The notes below the pieces were generated by a model. It made no database searches and had not been told where the DNA came from. It was given only the letters and a program-made list of their open reading frames with translations. A program made the translations under genes and the position numbers. A stretch of 64,000 nt of DNA from Amphritea sp965140695 (GTDB taxonomy: Bacteria; Pseudomonadota; Gammaproteobacteria; Pseudomonadales; Balneatricaceae), in NCBI GenBank assembly GCA_965140695.1, contig OZ223296.1:482292-546291 (forward strand). Direction: 5' to 3'. This document shows, in pieces, positions 35,874 through 44,985 of the stretch; position 1 is the stretch's first letter; every line of letters starts with the position of its first letter.

Positions 35874-36842
35874 TTACTGGACTAACTCGTTGTCGCTGAA
35901 GATACCCTCAAACAATGGGGTAGAAAGGTAGCGTTCGCCGGAGTCTGGCAAAACGACAACGATCATTTTATCTTCGTTACCCGGTTGCTCAGCAACCTGA
36001 AGGGCTGCACTCAGTGCTGCACCGCAGGAGATACCAGCCAGAATGCCCTCTTTCAACATTAGCTGACGGGCCATCTCGATGGCATCTTCATTGGAAACCT
36101 GTTCAACCTGGTCAATAACAGAAAGGTCGAGGTTTTTAGGTACGAAGCCCGCGCCGATGCCCTGAATTTTATGCGGTGAGGGTTTTACTTCATCGCCGTT
36201 CAGGGTCTGCGTAATCACTGGAGAAGCGGTTGGCTCTACTGCTACAGAGGTGATCGCTTTACCCTGCTGATGTTTAATATAGCGAGAGATTCCGCTAATG
36301 GTTCCGCCGGTGCCAACGCCAGCCACCAGAATATCGATCTGTCCATCGGTGTCGTTCCAGATCTCTGGACCGGTGGTTTTTTCATGTATTTCTGGATTGG
36401 CCGGGTTTTCAAACTGTTGCAGCATCAGGTGACTTTGAGGATCGCTATTAACGATTTCCTGGGCTTTTTCGATTGCGCCTTTCATCCCCTTAGCGGGTTC
36501 AGTCAAGACAATCTCAGCGCCCAGCGCTTTCATCAGTTTGCGACGTTCCAGGCTCATGGAGGAGGGCATAGTCAGTTTCAGGTTATAACCTCTGGACGCA
36601 GCAACAAACGCAAGTGCGACACCGGTATTGCCCGAGGTAGGTTCAACCAGGGTCATGCCTGGCTTCAGCGTACCGTTGCTCTCTGCCGCCCAGATCATGT
36701 TTGCGCCGATACGACATTTAACCGAACCAGCCGGGTTACGACTTTCCAGTTTGGCGTAGATTTTCTTTCCAGGCGCAATTCTGTTCAGGTGGACCAGAGG
36801 TGTCTGGCCGATCGTCAGGGAATTATCTTCAAAAATTGTCAT
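35874..36842 (-). CDS. cysK: Cysteine synthase A (O-acetylserine sulfhydrylase)
   Basis: 322 aa, very similar along its length to E. coli CysK. It makes cysteine from O-acetylserine and sulfide with PLP. The PLP lysine is in SVKCRIGANM (about residue 42), the substrate loop is EPTSGNTG, and GVGTGGTISG binds the phosphate. The cysteine pathway gene cysN is at the far end of the window but not linked. Confidence 0.97.
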   Translation of the reverse strand: MTIFEDNSLTIGQTPLVHLNRIAPGKKIYAKLESRNPAGSVKCRIGANMIWAAESNGTLKPGMTLVEPTSGNTGVALAFVAASRGYNLKLTMPSSMSLERRKLMKALGAEIVLTEPAKGMKGAIEKAQEIVNSDPQSHLMLQQFENPANPEIHEKTTGPEIWNDTDGQIDILVAGVGTGGTISGISRYIKHQQGKAITSVAVEPTASPVITQTLNGDEVKPSPHKIQGIGAGFVPKNLDLSVIDQVEQVSNEDAIEMARQLMLKEGILAGISCGAALSAALQVAEQPGNEDKMIVVVLPDSGERYLSTPLFEGIFSDNELVQ

Positions 36843-37239
36843 ATGGGTACCTGTAACGATTTAAACACCGGCCGTAGACGTTTTCTATAAACAGCGATTT
36901 CCGCCGGGCCGTGCTCAAAGACGCATTGTGTGCTTAGTTTATTCCTTTGGGATATAAAAAATATGTTTTTATATCCAAACTGGTACAGATTTAAGCGTAA
37001 TAAGGGCTATATAGCAAGTCTGTGACGCACGCTTTCTGAACGATTGTTGGCTGGTCCTGATGATCAGCTGATCGAAGACTCTGCTAACGGTGATTAAATC
37101 AGCTATTCTCTTTGCAGACCAGACCGGCGTAGACACTTAAACAGGATGCTGGCATAAAATCCGTAGTGTTTAGCGGTTTTAATATTAGATGAATCTGATA
37201 TTGTGTCTGCTTTGATCATCCATCACCTAAGGTATTCAG
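36843..37239. promoter_or_regulatory. cysK upstream region with a long AT-rich dyad
   Basis: A 397-bp gap between divergent genes. GGATATAAAAA (36950-36960) and TTTTTATATCC (36966-36976) form a perfect 11-bp inverted repeat about 108 bp from the cysK start; with one bulged G it extends three bases further on each side. It could be a regulator site (CysB is the natural candidate) or part of the promoter. A separate 12-bp palindrome, GATCAGCTGATC, is at 37062-37073. No gene is seen. Confidence 0.5.
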
Positions 37240-37713
37240 ATGCGTTTGTTTATGACATTGATCGCTCCACTGTTGGGCTGGATCGCTTTCCGGTTATTTC
37301 ATTTACCCGTCATGAAGGGATCTAAGGCAAAGCATAACTTTGTCATGAAGCTGTTTCGTTATGCTGCGGACTACGGCAGCGTGCGTGCGTTGTCTGTGTA
37401 TGGGCACCTGCTGCATTTTCGGGGCGAGGGAGTGACTAACCGGATACAGGGGGTCATCTATCTCGAACGGGCCGCCAATAAAGGAGATAGTAAAGCGGCA
37501 TACCAGATGGGCAAAATTTTTGAAGAAGGCTATGAAACCTATAGCGCAGATGCGACTAAGGCGGTTCGCTATTATCGTCAGGCTGCCGAGTCAGGACATA
37601 TACTGGCTATCCGGCGGATGGTTGATATTACCACTAATGGTGAACTGGGACAGGCTGCGTCCGGTGCTGATTCGGCGCACTGGCTGAATCAGCTGGAAGC
37701 GGGGCGCAATTGA
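37240..37713 (+). CDS. Sel1-repeat protein with N-terminal membrane anchor
   Basis: 157 aa. The first ~22 residues are hydrophobic (MTLIAPLLGWIAFRLFHLPV) and probably anchor it or act as a signal. Then come two to three Sel1-like repeats, seen in GVIYLERAANKGDSKAAYQMG and AVRYYRQAAESGHILAIRRM. Sel1 proteins act as protein-interaction scaffolds. Partner unknown. Confidence 0.82.
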   Translation: MRLFMTLIAPLLGWIAFRLFHLPVMKGSKAKHNFVMKLFRYAADYGSVRALSVYGHLLHFRGEGVTNRIQGVIYLERAANKGDSKAAYQMGKIFEEGYETYSADATKAVRYYRQAAESGHILAIRRMVDITTNGELGQAASGADSAHWLNQLEAGRN

Positions 37714-37828
37714 GTCTCTTTTAAACTCAACGTTTCTCATCCTGCTGAGTGTTCGCTGGTACTGCTCGGTTGGCTCACCGGAGCAGTCATTAGCGAACAA
37801 CGGTTGTTGATCAGCGGATGTGTCAGGA

Positions 37829-39265
37829 TTATTTTTTACTGTTCATATTTTTCAGTTCAGTTTTAAATTCCAGACGGGCACTACCCTCTGCAGGAACATT
37901 GACTGTCCAGCGTAACTGACTGGCGTTTACCCGCTTATAGGGATGGTTGCTTTCAGTGACCTTCCAGTCCTGGTGAAAATTAGCGGTAATCTCAATCGCT
38001 TTAGCCTGTTCGCTACTATTGCTTAATTGCAGTTCATAGCCGTTCAAAAAACTGTCATAAGTTTTCTCAAACAGACTCTGCTGCCGCTTGATCGTGAGAT
38101 CAAATGCTTTACCGATCGGCAGATTAACCGTTTGTCCTTTACTGCTGTTCCTGATTGCGGCGCTGCCGATAAAGTGACGCAGACCATCGGTATCGGGACT
38201 GAAAACCCGGGCGGTGCCCGCTGGCAGAGGAAAACCGAGCCCGTCGGCTTCGTCATTGATGAAGCTGATATTAATATCGGGCTTCTGATCATAGGTCTGG
38301 CGATCCAGTGATGGGTATACCTCAAACTGGTAATGGTAACTTTTTTCTGCCGATACTTGTTCCGCGTTTATCAGGCTGACCTGTTTCGTTTGGCCATTCA
38401 GCAGGCTTGCCCGCTGTGGCAGTTTGTATAACTGATAATCCTGAAACGATTGTGCCCCGTTGCCATCTGCCATCGATTCATTCATTAGCATGGCTGCTTT
38501 CTGGCGCATCACTGGTGCCGGCGATTGGTTTACCTGACCGGCCATCAGAAGAATGTGACTGTTGTGAAAGTCGACGCCGGTATTGTTGTTCAGCGTTGCC
38601 ATGCCGTCGAGTTTAAGCTGATCACCAGCGTTGTTCAGTACCAGGGCATAATCCATCTGCCAGCTAAGTCCCTGAGTCAGATAGGTGAGCACTGCATCAC
38701 CGGCTTTGCTGGTGCCGTCTGAACGGATTTCCAGGCTTGGCTGGGATTGCATGCCCTCGGGTATTGAGGGGAAAATAAAGCGCCAGCCTTGCTGGTTTAC
38801 CGGGATGGTTTCGATTCGTCCCTGCTGCTCAACCAGTGCCTGGTTGCCGTCAGAACTCAACAGCAGGGCATCGGATATTGTTTCACTGCCACTGACGCTG
38901 TTAAAGCGGGCCAGCTGAACCTTCTTTCCGGTATACGCGTTAAGCAGCGCGTAAACGGATATCAGGTTATTGTTGAGATTCTGTTCGAGGATGTTACCTG
39001 CATTTTCTACTTGCAGCGTCTGGCTCATAATCTGGTGGCTGACGTCGCGGATATAGAGAGTCTGGCCATGATCTATACGGGGCAGGCTACGGACATCCCG
39101 TACTAGCCCAAGATTCTGGTTATAAAGGGTAATACTCAGGTCTTGCTGTTTTTCAGCATCAACGCTCAGTGGGGCGGCCTGTAGAGCTCCATTTGTGGCT
39201 AACATGCTTAGTAGCAGGGTGGACATCAGTGCTGGCATACGTGCCGGTAACATGGGCTTAAGCAT
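37829..39265 (-). CDS. DUF4139-domain exported protein
   Basis: 478 aa. The N-terminus is a signal peptide (MLKPMLPARMPALM, then STLLLSMLATNGALQAAP). The body has the DUF4139 fold seen in SAIYNQNLGLV-type starts (here LSITLYNQNLGLVRDVRSLP) and the all-beta C-terminus (LRWTVNVPAEGSARLEFKTEL). Function unknown. The ATG at 39265 is preferred because AAGGAA lies just upstream. It starts 10 bp after the pseudokinase-FGE gene stop, so the two form an operon. Confidence 0.87.
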   Translation of the reverse strand: MLKPMLPARMPALMSTLLLSMLATNGALQAAPLSVDAEKQQDLSITLYNQNLGLVRDVRSLPRIDHGQTLYIRDVSHQIMSQTLQVENAGNILEQNLNNNLISVYALLNAYTGKKVQLARFNSVSGSETISDALLLSSDGNQALVEQQGRIETIPVNQQGWRFIFPSIPEGMQSQPSLEIRSDGTSKAGDAVLTYLTQGLSWQMDYALVLNNAGDQLKLDGMATLNNNTGVDFHNSHILLMAGQVNQSPAPVMRQKAAMLMNESMADGNGAQSFQDYQLYKLPQRASLLNGQTKQVSLINAEQVSAEKSYHYQFEVYPSLDRQTYDQKPDINISFINDEADGLGFPLPAGTARVFSPDTDGLRHFIGSAAIRNSSKGQTVNLPIGKAFDLTIKRQQSLFEKTYDSFLNGYELQLSNSSEQAKAIEITANFHQDWKVTESNHPYKRVNASQLRWTVNVPAEGSARLEFKTELKNMNSKK

Positions 39266-39275
39266 CAACAATTCC

Positions 39276-41258
39276 TTAGTTGGTTTTATCGGTCAGGTCG
39301 AGGGCGATCCGAAATCCCCAGCTGTTTTTACTGCTGTCTGGCAGATAACGATAGCGGCTGGATGAACGGATTACCCGGCCAATATCGAACCAGGAGCCAC
39401 CGCGCATGACGCGAAATTCACAGTCGCCATCAATCATCGCGGAACCATCTGTCGGAGCATGGAAATAGGAATCCTGATAGCAGTCCTCAACCCATTCATC
39501 AACATTACCGTTCATATCATGAATGCCCCATGAATTAGGCGGAAAAGAAGCAACAGGTGCGGTTTTTATACCGTCCCATGGTGTTCCGCATTCACTGCAA
39601 ACCGCGCGATCAGGTTCCAGTTCATCACCCCACCAGTAGTTGGTGTCGGTACCTGCCCGGGCAACATATTCCCACTCGGCTTCTGTTGGCAGGCGGTAGG
39701 GTTCTCCGGTCAGCAAAGCCAGCCACTGCGCGTAGGCTTTGGCTTCTTTCCAGCTAACATTGATTACCGGGCGGTTGCCACGTCCCCAGCCTTCATCATC
39801 GGGCAGAGGGCGACCCATCGATCGGGCGTAATAATCATAGTCATTAAAGGTAACTTCGTTACGTGCGAGTGCAAAACGGTGACTGATGGTTACCTTATGG
39901 GTGGGTAGTTCATTATCATCGCCGACGAGCTTCTGATCACCCATCGTAAAACTGCCCCGGGGGATAATGATCATCTGCGGACCTTTAAAGCCATCTTCCA
40001 GCTGATCAGTGAAAACGGTTAACTTATCCGGGTCAGAAAATTTTGCACTCATCAGTTCTTTCTGCAGTTTGGAAGCTTCATCCCTTTTGCTTTTCAGCTC
40101 GTCCTGTAAGACCGTAACCTGAGCTGATCGCTGCTCGCGTTCGGTCTTTAATGTTTGCTGCAATCTGGTGATGTCTTTTTGCGCCTGCTGTAGCTGATCC
40201 TGACTTTGGTTGAGGGCCAGGTTCGCGGTGTTGGTGCGCTGTAAGCCAATGAAAAGGGCGATTGTAAACCCAAGGATAAAGCCGGTGCCGAAAATGAGCA
40301 CTGGCAGGGCCCGTTTCGGCATTGTCAGCGGCCAGAATCTGAAGCGTTTGGGTTCGTCTTCCTGCAAGGGTTCGGGAATATCTTCATCCGGCGGCAACTC
40401 TTTCTTTTCACCGGCCTCAAGTATCTGTTTAAACAGTTGGGTCGCCTGGCGAGGCCTTTCTTCCGGATCGGTTGCAAAGGCTGACTGGAGTATTGCCCAT
40501 TGTTCAGGGTTTAGTGATGAAGGCTTTTTGAGTTCCTTACGCACCCGGGTTGGTTCATCTTCAGAGACCAGAAAAGGGGCTTTGCCGCTCAGCAGGTGGT
40601 AGATGATGCAGGCGAAAGAGTAGATGTCTGCTTCTATCGTGATCGGATTAGGATGGAACGCCTCCGGGGCCTGATAGGCAAGATGAGATGAGGGGGTATT
40701 GCTCAGCTCATCAGCGATGATCATCGCATCACTAAAGGCAAAGTTTGCCAGCTTAACGCCACCCTGCTTATTGATAAAGATTGATTCGGGGCAGATCGCT
40801 TTATGTGCTTGTCCTGCACTTGCATGGGCGCTGTCGATGGCTGTAGCCAGTTGCTGTAACAGGCCTTTTTTCTGGTTTTCCTTGAGTTTGTTTGCCTGAC
40901 CGCTGCTTTGCAGCTTTTCGAGTGTCAGACCATCGATCACCTCAATGGCAAAAAACAGCAGCACGGTTTTTTGCCGGAACATACCGTAATATTCTAACAG
41001 GTGAGGGTGTTTAAATTTCTTGCTCAGAACAATATGTTTTTGTGCGGACTCGATAAAATTTTCATTTTTTAGCAGTGCCGGGTCAAAAATCTGTAGCGTC
41101 ACCGGTACCGAGCGACTCGTCGAGAGGTCTTCTGCATGCCAGAGCTGGCCAAACCGATTGGTTTGAAACTGGCTTGTCAGCCTGAAATGATGATGATCCG
41201 GTCCGATGATCTGGCCGGCTTCCAGTCCGTCGTAGATTAGGTCGCTTGGTGAAACCAT
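39276..41258 (-). CDS. Pseudokinase - membrane segment - FGE/SUMF1-like fusion protein
   Basis: 660 aa. Residues ~22-280 have the Hanks-type Ser/Thr kinase fold, with APE (198-200) and the DIYSFA region conserved. All three catalytic motifs are lost: the ATP lysine is Q56 (VTLQIF), HRD-K-N reads H152-K-A-I-C-P-E-S, and DFG reads N172-F-A. One membrane helix (~318-338) and a coiled coil (~345-405) follow, then a formylglycine-generating-enzyme-like domain (~425-655: MIIIPRGSFTMGD, LPTEAEWEYVARAG, MNGNVDEWVEDC, RGGSWFD, NSWGFRIA). The two FGE active-site cysteines are missing too. It is probably a binding or sensing protein with the FGE-like part in the periplasm. It is in an operon with the exported DUF4139 protein. 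Confidence 0.88.
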   Translation of the reverse strand: MVSPSDLIYDGLEAGQIIGPDHHHFRLTSQFQTNRFGQLWHAEDLSTSRSVPVTLQIFDPALLKNENFIESAQKHIVLSKKFKHPHLLEYYGMFRQKTVLLFFAIEVIDGLTLEKLQSSGQANKLKENQKKGLLQQLATAIDSAHASAGQAHKAICPESIFINKQGGVKLANFAFSDAMIIADELSNTPSSHLAYQAPEAFHPNPITIEADIYSFACIIYHLLSGKAPFLVSEDEPTRVRKELKKPSSLNPEQWAILQSAFATDPEERPRQATQLFKQILEAGEKKELPPDEDIPEPLQEDEPKRFRFWPLTMPKRALPVLIFGTGFILGFTIALFIGLQRTNTANLALNQSQDQLQQAQKDITRLQQTLKTEREQRSAQVTVLQDELKSKRDEASKLQKELMSAKFSDPDKLTVFTDQLEDGFKGPQMIIIPRGSFTMGDQKLVGDDNELPTHKVTISHRFALARNEVTFNDYDYYARSMGRPLPDDEGWGRGNRPVINVSWKEAKAYAQWLALLTGEPYRLPTEAEWEYVARAGTDTNYWWGDELEPDRAVCSECGTPWDGIKTAPVASFPPNSWGIHDMNGNVDEWVEDCYQDSYFHAPTDGSAMIDGDCEFRVMRGGSWFDIGRVIRSSSRYRYLPDSSKNSWGFRIALDLTDKTN

Positions 41259-41384
41259 TCCTGTGCACCCTTGATCGAATATCCTGATATGTCTGTTCGA
41301 TAATAGAGGATGGCTAACAAAGAGTTAAGTCTCCTTGTCGTCAAAATAGCAGGAAATTAACTGATTTGCCGGGGGCGTGTTCAG

Positions 41385-41405
41385 GGCGACCCGTTGAGGG
41401 TCGCC
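41385..41405 (-). terminator. Hairpin after kdsA
   Basis: Perfect 8-bp stem GGCGACCC / GGGTCGCC with a GTTGA loop just past the kdsA stop. There is no T run on the minus strand, so it is a weak terminator or an mRNA 3' end stabiliser. Confidence 0.5.
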
Positions 41406-41412
41406 AAAGAGG

Positions 41413-42258
41413 TTATTCAGTAATCAGGGGAGCGAAGCTTTTTACCAGCTCATCGACCGCTTTCATCTGTGCCAGGTAAGGTTCCAGCTTATCCAGCGGC
41501 AGGGCGCAGGGGCCGTCGCATTTAGCCTGGGTTGGGTCCGGGTGTGCCTCGAGGAAGAGCCCGGCGATACCCTGAGCAAGACCTGCCCTGGATAACTGTG
41601 CAACCAGGGAGCGCCGACCATCGGCTGAATCGCTTCTGCCGCCTGGCATCTGCAGGGCATGGGTGGCGTCGAACATCACCGGATAGCCCATCTCTTTCAT
41701 AATAGAGAAGCCGAGCATATCCACAACGAGATTGTTATAGCCAAAACTGCTACCACGTTCGCACAGAATCAGATTGTTGTTGCCCGCGTCTTCACACTTA
41801 TTGAGGATGTGACGCATCTCCTGAGGTGCAAGGAACTGGGCTTTCTTGATGTTAATCACCGCCCCGGTCTCAGCCATCGCCTTTACCAGATCGGTCTGGC
41901 GAGAGAGAAAGGCTGGCAGTTGAATGATATCGCAGACTTCTGCGACCGGTGCTGCCTGATAAGGTTCGTGAACATCAGTGATCAGGGGAACATTAAACGT
42001 TTGCTTAATCTCCTGCATGATTTTAAGACCTTCATCCAGACCGGGCCCGCGGAAGGAGGTCAGAGAGGAACGGTTTGCCTTATCGAAAGAGGCCTTAAAC
42101 ACATAGGGGATATTCAGGCGGGTGGTGACTTCCACATAGTGTTCTGCGATCTGCATCGCCAGATCTCTGGATTCCAAAACGTTCATGCCACCAAACAGAA
42201 CCATTGGCATTTCGTTTGAGATGGAGATATCTCCGGCTTGCACCACTTTCTGTTGCAT
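41413..42258 (-). CDS. kdsA: 3-Deoxy-D-manno-octulosonate 8-phosphate synthase
   Basis: 281 aa, normal length. It joins phosphoenolpyruvate and arabinose 5-phosphate to give KDO 8-phosphate for lipopolysaccharide. Visible: GGMNVLESRDLAMQIAEHY, the FKASFDKANRSS substrate loop, and FDATHALQMPGG. The Asn in GGMNVLES (Cys in metal-dependent types) points to the metal-independent class. The ATG at 42258 has AGGA nine bases ahead; a GTG at 42264 would add two residues. It is not next to pyrG or eno here. Confidence 0.95.
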   Translation of the reverse strand: MQQKVVQAGDISISNEMPMVLFGGMNVLESRDLAMQIAEHYVEVTTRLNIPYVFKASFDKANRSSLTSFRGPGLDEGLKIMQEIKQTFNVPLITDVHEPYQAAPVAEVCDIIQLPAFLSRQTDLVKAMAETGAVINIKKAQFLAPQEMRHILNKCEDAGNNNLILCERGSSFGYNNLVVDMLGFSIMKEMGYPVMFDATHALQMPGGRSDSADGRRSLVAQLSRAGLAQGIAGLFLEAHPDPTQAKCDGPCALPLDKLEPYLAQMKAVDELVKSFAPLITE

Positions 42259-42372
42259 ATTCACACATCCTGTTAATTTTAATACGCTGCTGATTATACG
42301 TTAATCTGTTATCTGATGGAGTATATTTATACTGAGCGGTAACAACTAATAATAGGGTCGTTAAAGGAGGTT

Positions 42373-42882
42373 ATGCCAGTGGAGCAGGATGATCGTCAGG
42401 CTTATGAACAGTTCGATAGTTTACTTCAGCTTAGCCATACCGTGCAGTTAGCAACAGAGGGAGAGGCGGGCCCCGAAGCCAGCTATTCACCGTTTGTATT
42501 CAGTGAGGGGCATCTGTATATCTTTATCAGCGAGCTGGCCAGTCATACGCTTAACCTGATGCGCTGTCCCGCTGTCGGTATTATGTTGATTGAGGATGAA
42601 ACAAACAGTCGTAATATCTTTGCCCGCAACCGTATTACACTACAGTGCCATGCGGGTGAAATTGCGCGTGATGATGATCAATATGAAACGATTATGCAGT
42701 TATATCGTGAGCGACATGGCCCCACGGTGGACTTGCTGCGTACCCTGCCTGACTTCAGGCTGTTTCGGCTGGCCCCGCAGCAGGGGCGTTTAGTGCTGGG
42801 GTTTGGTCGGGCTCTGACAATAGAGATGCCGGATTTTAAATTACAGCCCATTAATCCTGCCGCTGAGGCAGGTGGAACCTGA
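42373..42882 (+). CDS. HugZ-like pyridoxamine-phosphate-oxidase-fold protein
   Basis: 169 aa, a split beta-barrel protein. ASYSPFVFSEGHLYIFISELASHTLNLMR and the ARNRITLQCHA segment match the HugZ/HutZ group, where members degrade haem or bind flavin. The C-terminal part (LGFGRALTIE) is the typical end. No haem-uptake gene is adjacent, so the substrate is uncertain. An AAAGGAGG site precedes the ATG. Confidence 0.85.
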   Translation: MPVEQDDRQAYEQFDSLLQLSHTVQLATEGEAGPEASYSPFVFSEGHLYIFISELASHTLNLMRCPAVGIMLIEDETNSRNIFARNRITLQCHAGEIARDDDQYETIMQLYRERHGPTVDLLRTLPDFRLFRLAPQQGRLVLGFGRALTIEMPDFKLQPINPAAEAGGT

Positions 42883-42904
42883 TGTTTAATAAACGCTGAC
42901 CGCG

Positions 42905-43105
42905 TCAGCCCTCTATCATGTAAACAACAATCGACTTCAACAGGAATGCCGCCAGCCCAAGTCCGAGCGCGAAAAACAGCACGGCAGTGCCAAATTTGCC
43001 GGCATTCGATTTTTTCGCCAGATCATAGATGATAAAGAATATATACGCAGCGAATACTGTGATACCTACGTTGAGCGCTATTGATTCAATTTCTGCCAGA
43101 CGCAC
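42905..43105 (-). CDS. DUF2788 small membrane protein
   Basis: 66 aa with two hydrophobic helices around the conserved DLAKKSNAGKFGTAVLFFALGLG. This short family is found mainly in Pseudomonas and Oceanospirillales; function unknown. Convergent with the HugZ-like gene, 22 bp apart. Confidence 0.88.
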   Translation of the reverse strand: MRLAEIESIALNVGITVFAAYIFFIIYDLAKKSNAGKFGTAVLFFALGLGLAAFLLKSIVVYMIEG

Positions 43106-43245
43106 AGGCGAGTCCTTCTGTTATCAGTTAAGGTATTTGGAACTGTAAAAGGTCAAGAGGGCGAGGATTGTACAGATTTGCTGGGTTCATGTGCAATCGC
43201 AGGGGGGTGAAAAACGACTTTTTACAGGAAATTTTTGCTATAAGC

Positions 43246-44223
43246 TTATGCGTCAGGCCGGCGCATCTTTGGTTTGATGGCAGGTTTATTCCACTGCAGC
43301 CGGTTGTCCACCTCCTGCTTCAGTGCCAGCAAAGAGATCTCACCGTTGCAGTGAATGCCCAGCAACTGCCTGTTGGCTAACATGAACATAAAGAACCCCT
43401 TTGGTTCGGTATTTAATCTGAAGTTATCCAGAGATCCCTGATCGTTTATAAGACGACGCATGGCGGGAACATCTGCCGCAAACGCCTGTAACTGTTTCAG
43501 CAGTGGCTGCTCTAACGAAGCGTGTTTTACCTCTTTGTTGTTCAGCAGTACCGCGGTACCTGTTACAGCACTAATACGTTCGATATCTTCAATTAGTTCA
43601 GTGGTAAAGGAGGGGGTATATGAGGTTGTCGAAAGCAGTTGATTCAGATTTATCGCTGGCTGATCTGATGGTGTGGGAATTCTGGCAAGCCTTGGTCTGT
43701 CTGGACGCATAACCTCGTCAATCAGGCGTTGTACATCCTCTTTGCGGCGGGCATCGATAAACAATACAGAAGCGTTTATTTTCAGTTGTTTCAGCCAGGC
43801 GACATACTTTGCCTGCGAAGGGGTTGGTGCCAGATCACTGCCGGTAACACCAATGACTAAGCGGATTTCAGGGTTGTAAATGGTGAAGTTTCGGAGATAA
43901 AAAATGAGGTCTTTCAGAGGATGGTTGCGGGTATTGTCTAATATCATGATATAGCCGCTGCAGTTTTGCGCCAGATCAGTGGCGACCATCTCCCACATAA
44001 ACCGGAACCGTTCCTGTCCCGGCGTGCCGTACAGGTGAATTCGCCGGCCATGGCTTTCCAGTAATGCGTAATCCATCGCTACCGTTGTACTGGCTTTTCG
44101 TCTCTGACTGGAGTCAGAGACACGCGCCTCCGTGGTTGCAATACCGTTGTTGGCGATGCTGGCAATGGCGGTGGTTTTTCCAGCACCAACGGGACCAAAG
44201 AAGACGATTTTTGAGTCTTTCAT
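43246..44223 (-). CDS. MglA/Arf-like small GTPase fused to a roadblock/LC7-like domain
   Basis: 325 aa. Residues ~1-180 are a small GTPase of the bacterial Gtr/MglA-like type: P-loop GPVGAGKTT (10-18), a Thr-rich switch I (STTVAM, 45-50), and YGTPGQERF (65-73). The usual NKxD base motif reads TGSD (127-130), a variant. Residues ~210-318 have no GTPase match; the pattern (ISAVTGTAVLLNNKEV, a helix, then GFFMFMLANRQLLGIHC) resembles a roadblock/LC7 domain such as MglB, the GTPase-activating partner of MglA. That part of the call is inferred. It stands alone with 190 bp of empty sequence upstream. Confidence 0.8.
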   Translation of the reverse strand: MKDSKIVFFGPVGAGKTTAIASIANNGIATTEARVSDSSQRRKASTTVAMDYALLESHGRRIHLYGTPGQERFRFMWEMVATDLAQNCSGYIMILDNTRNHPLKDLIFYLRNFTIYNPEIRLVIGVTGSDLAPTPSQAKYVAWLKQLKINASVLFIDARRKEDVQRLIDEVMRPDRPRLARIPTPSDQPAINLNQLLSTTSYTPSFTTELIEDIERISAVTGTAVLLNNKEVKHASLEQPLLKQLQAFAADVPAMRRLINDQGSLDNFRLNTEPKGFFMFMLANRQLLGIHCNGEISLLALKQEVDNRLQWNKPAIKPKMRRPDA

Positions 44224-44413
44224 GGTGGTGGGAGGCCCGGTATTTTGTCACACCCTGTGGCCTCATTTCTCTTCTAATGGGTTATGGTGGCAGAATCCTT
44301 TATCAGTACATTTTTGTCCGAAAACCGTGCCAATACCGCGTTGTCAGAAGCGTTTCACAGTACAAAAATTGACCCATAGAATATAAGTTGTCGGCCTTGT
44401 AAGCAAAGTTTTA

Positions 44414-44920
44414 TTACGGTTTCTTATAGAGTGTGAAGGTCGCCAATAGTGTGGTGACAACTGCCACCGCTGCTGTTACCAGTAATGCTTCAGCCATGGT
44501 GATGCCGAACAACAGTTCGGGCGTCCAGCCACACAGCTCCCAGGGTTCAAATATCGCCGGGAACCATTTGTCGAGCGCAAACCAGTCGGGTAGTCCTGAC
44601 CCCATGGTACAGCTGCCTTCGATCAGATTTCGTTCAATTGCGAAAGTCATCCAGGAGCGTTCGGTCAGGCCCACTGCCGCAATGACCGTCAGCAGACTGA
44701 TCAGAATGCTCAGTGAACGGCTATTGCGGCACAGTAACCCGAGCACGCCCAGCAGAATGAAAGCCATCACCCAGATGCGTACGTGGATACACAGCACGCA
44801 GGGACCATAATTCAGCCCGTACTGATAATAGAGGGCGACGCCTTCCATGGCGATGCCAGAAACAATCATTGCGAGCCAGTACCACTGACTGCGGAAAAAA
44901 CAGCTGAGAGCGTTGAACAT
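44414..44920 (-). CDS. dsbB: Disulfide bond formation protein DsbB
   Basis: 168 aa with four membrane helices. It reoxidises DsbA using quinone. The first cysteine pair is CVLC (after YGLNYGP), the second is the pair C104/C129 in the periplasmic loop (EGSCTMGSGLPDWF ... PWELCGW). The Arg next to helix 2 (HVRIWVM) that contacts quinone is present. Confidence 0.93.
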   Translation of the reverse strand: MFNALSCFFRSQWYWLAMIVSGIAMEGVALYYQYGLNYGPCVLCIHVRIWVMAFILLGVLGLLCRNSRSLSILISLLTVIAAVGLTERSWMTFAIERNLIEGSCTMGSGLPDWFALDKWFPAIFEPWELCGWTPELLFGITMAEALLVTAAVAVVTTLLATFTLYKKP

Positions 44921-44985
44921 TGAAAATCCTGTTATGAACTGATGATGTGCTGGTGTTCTGATCCGTGGTCACCGAAGAAGTTCAG

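Noticed and set aside
39276..39960. FGE-like C-terminus as the variable region of a diversity-generating retroelement
   Set aside because: The fold is a known target type, but there is no reverse transcriptase or template repeat in the window.
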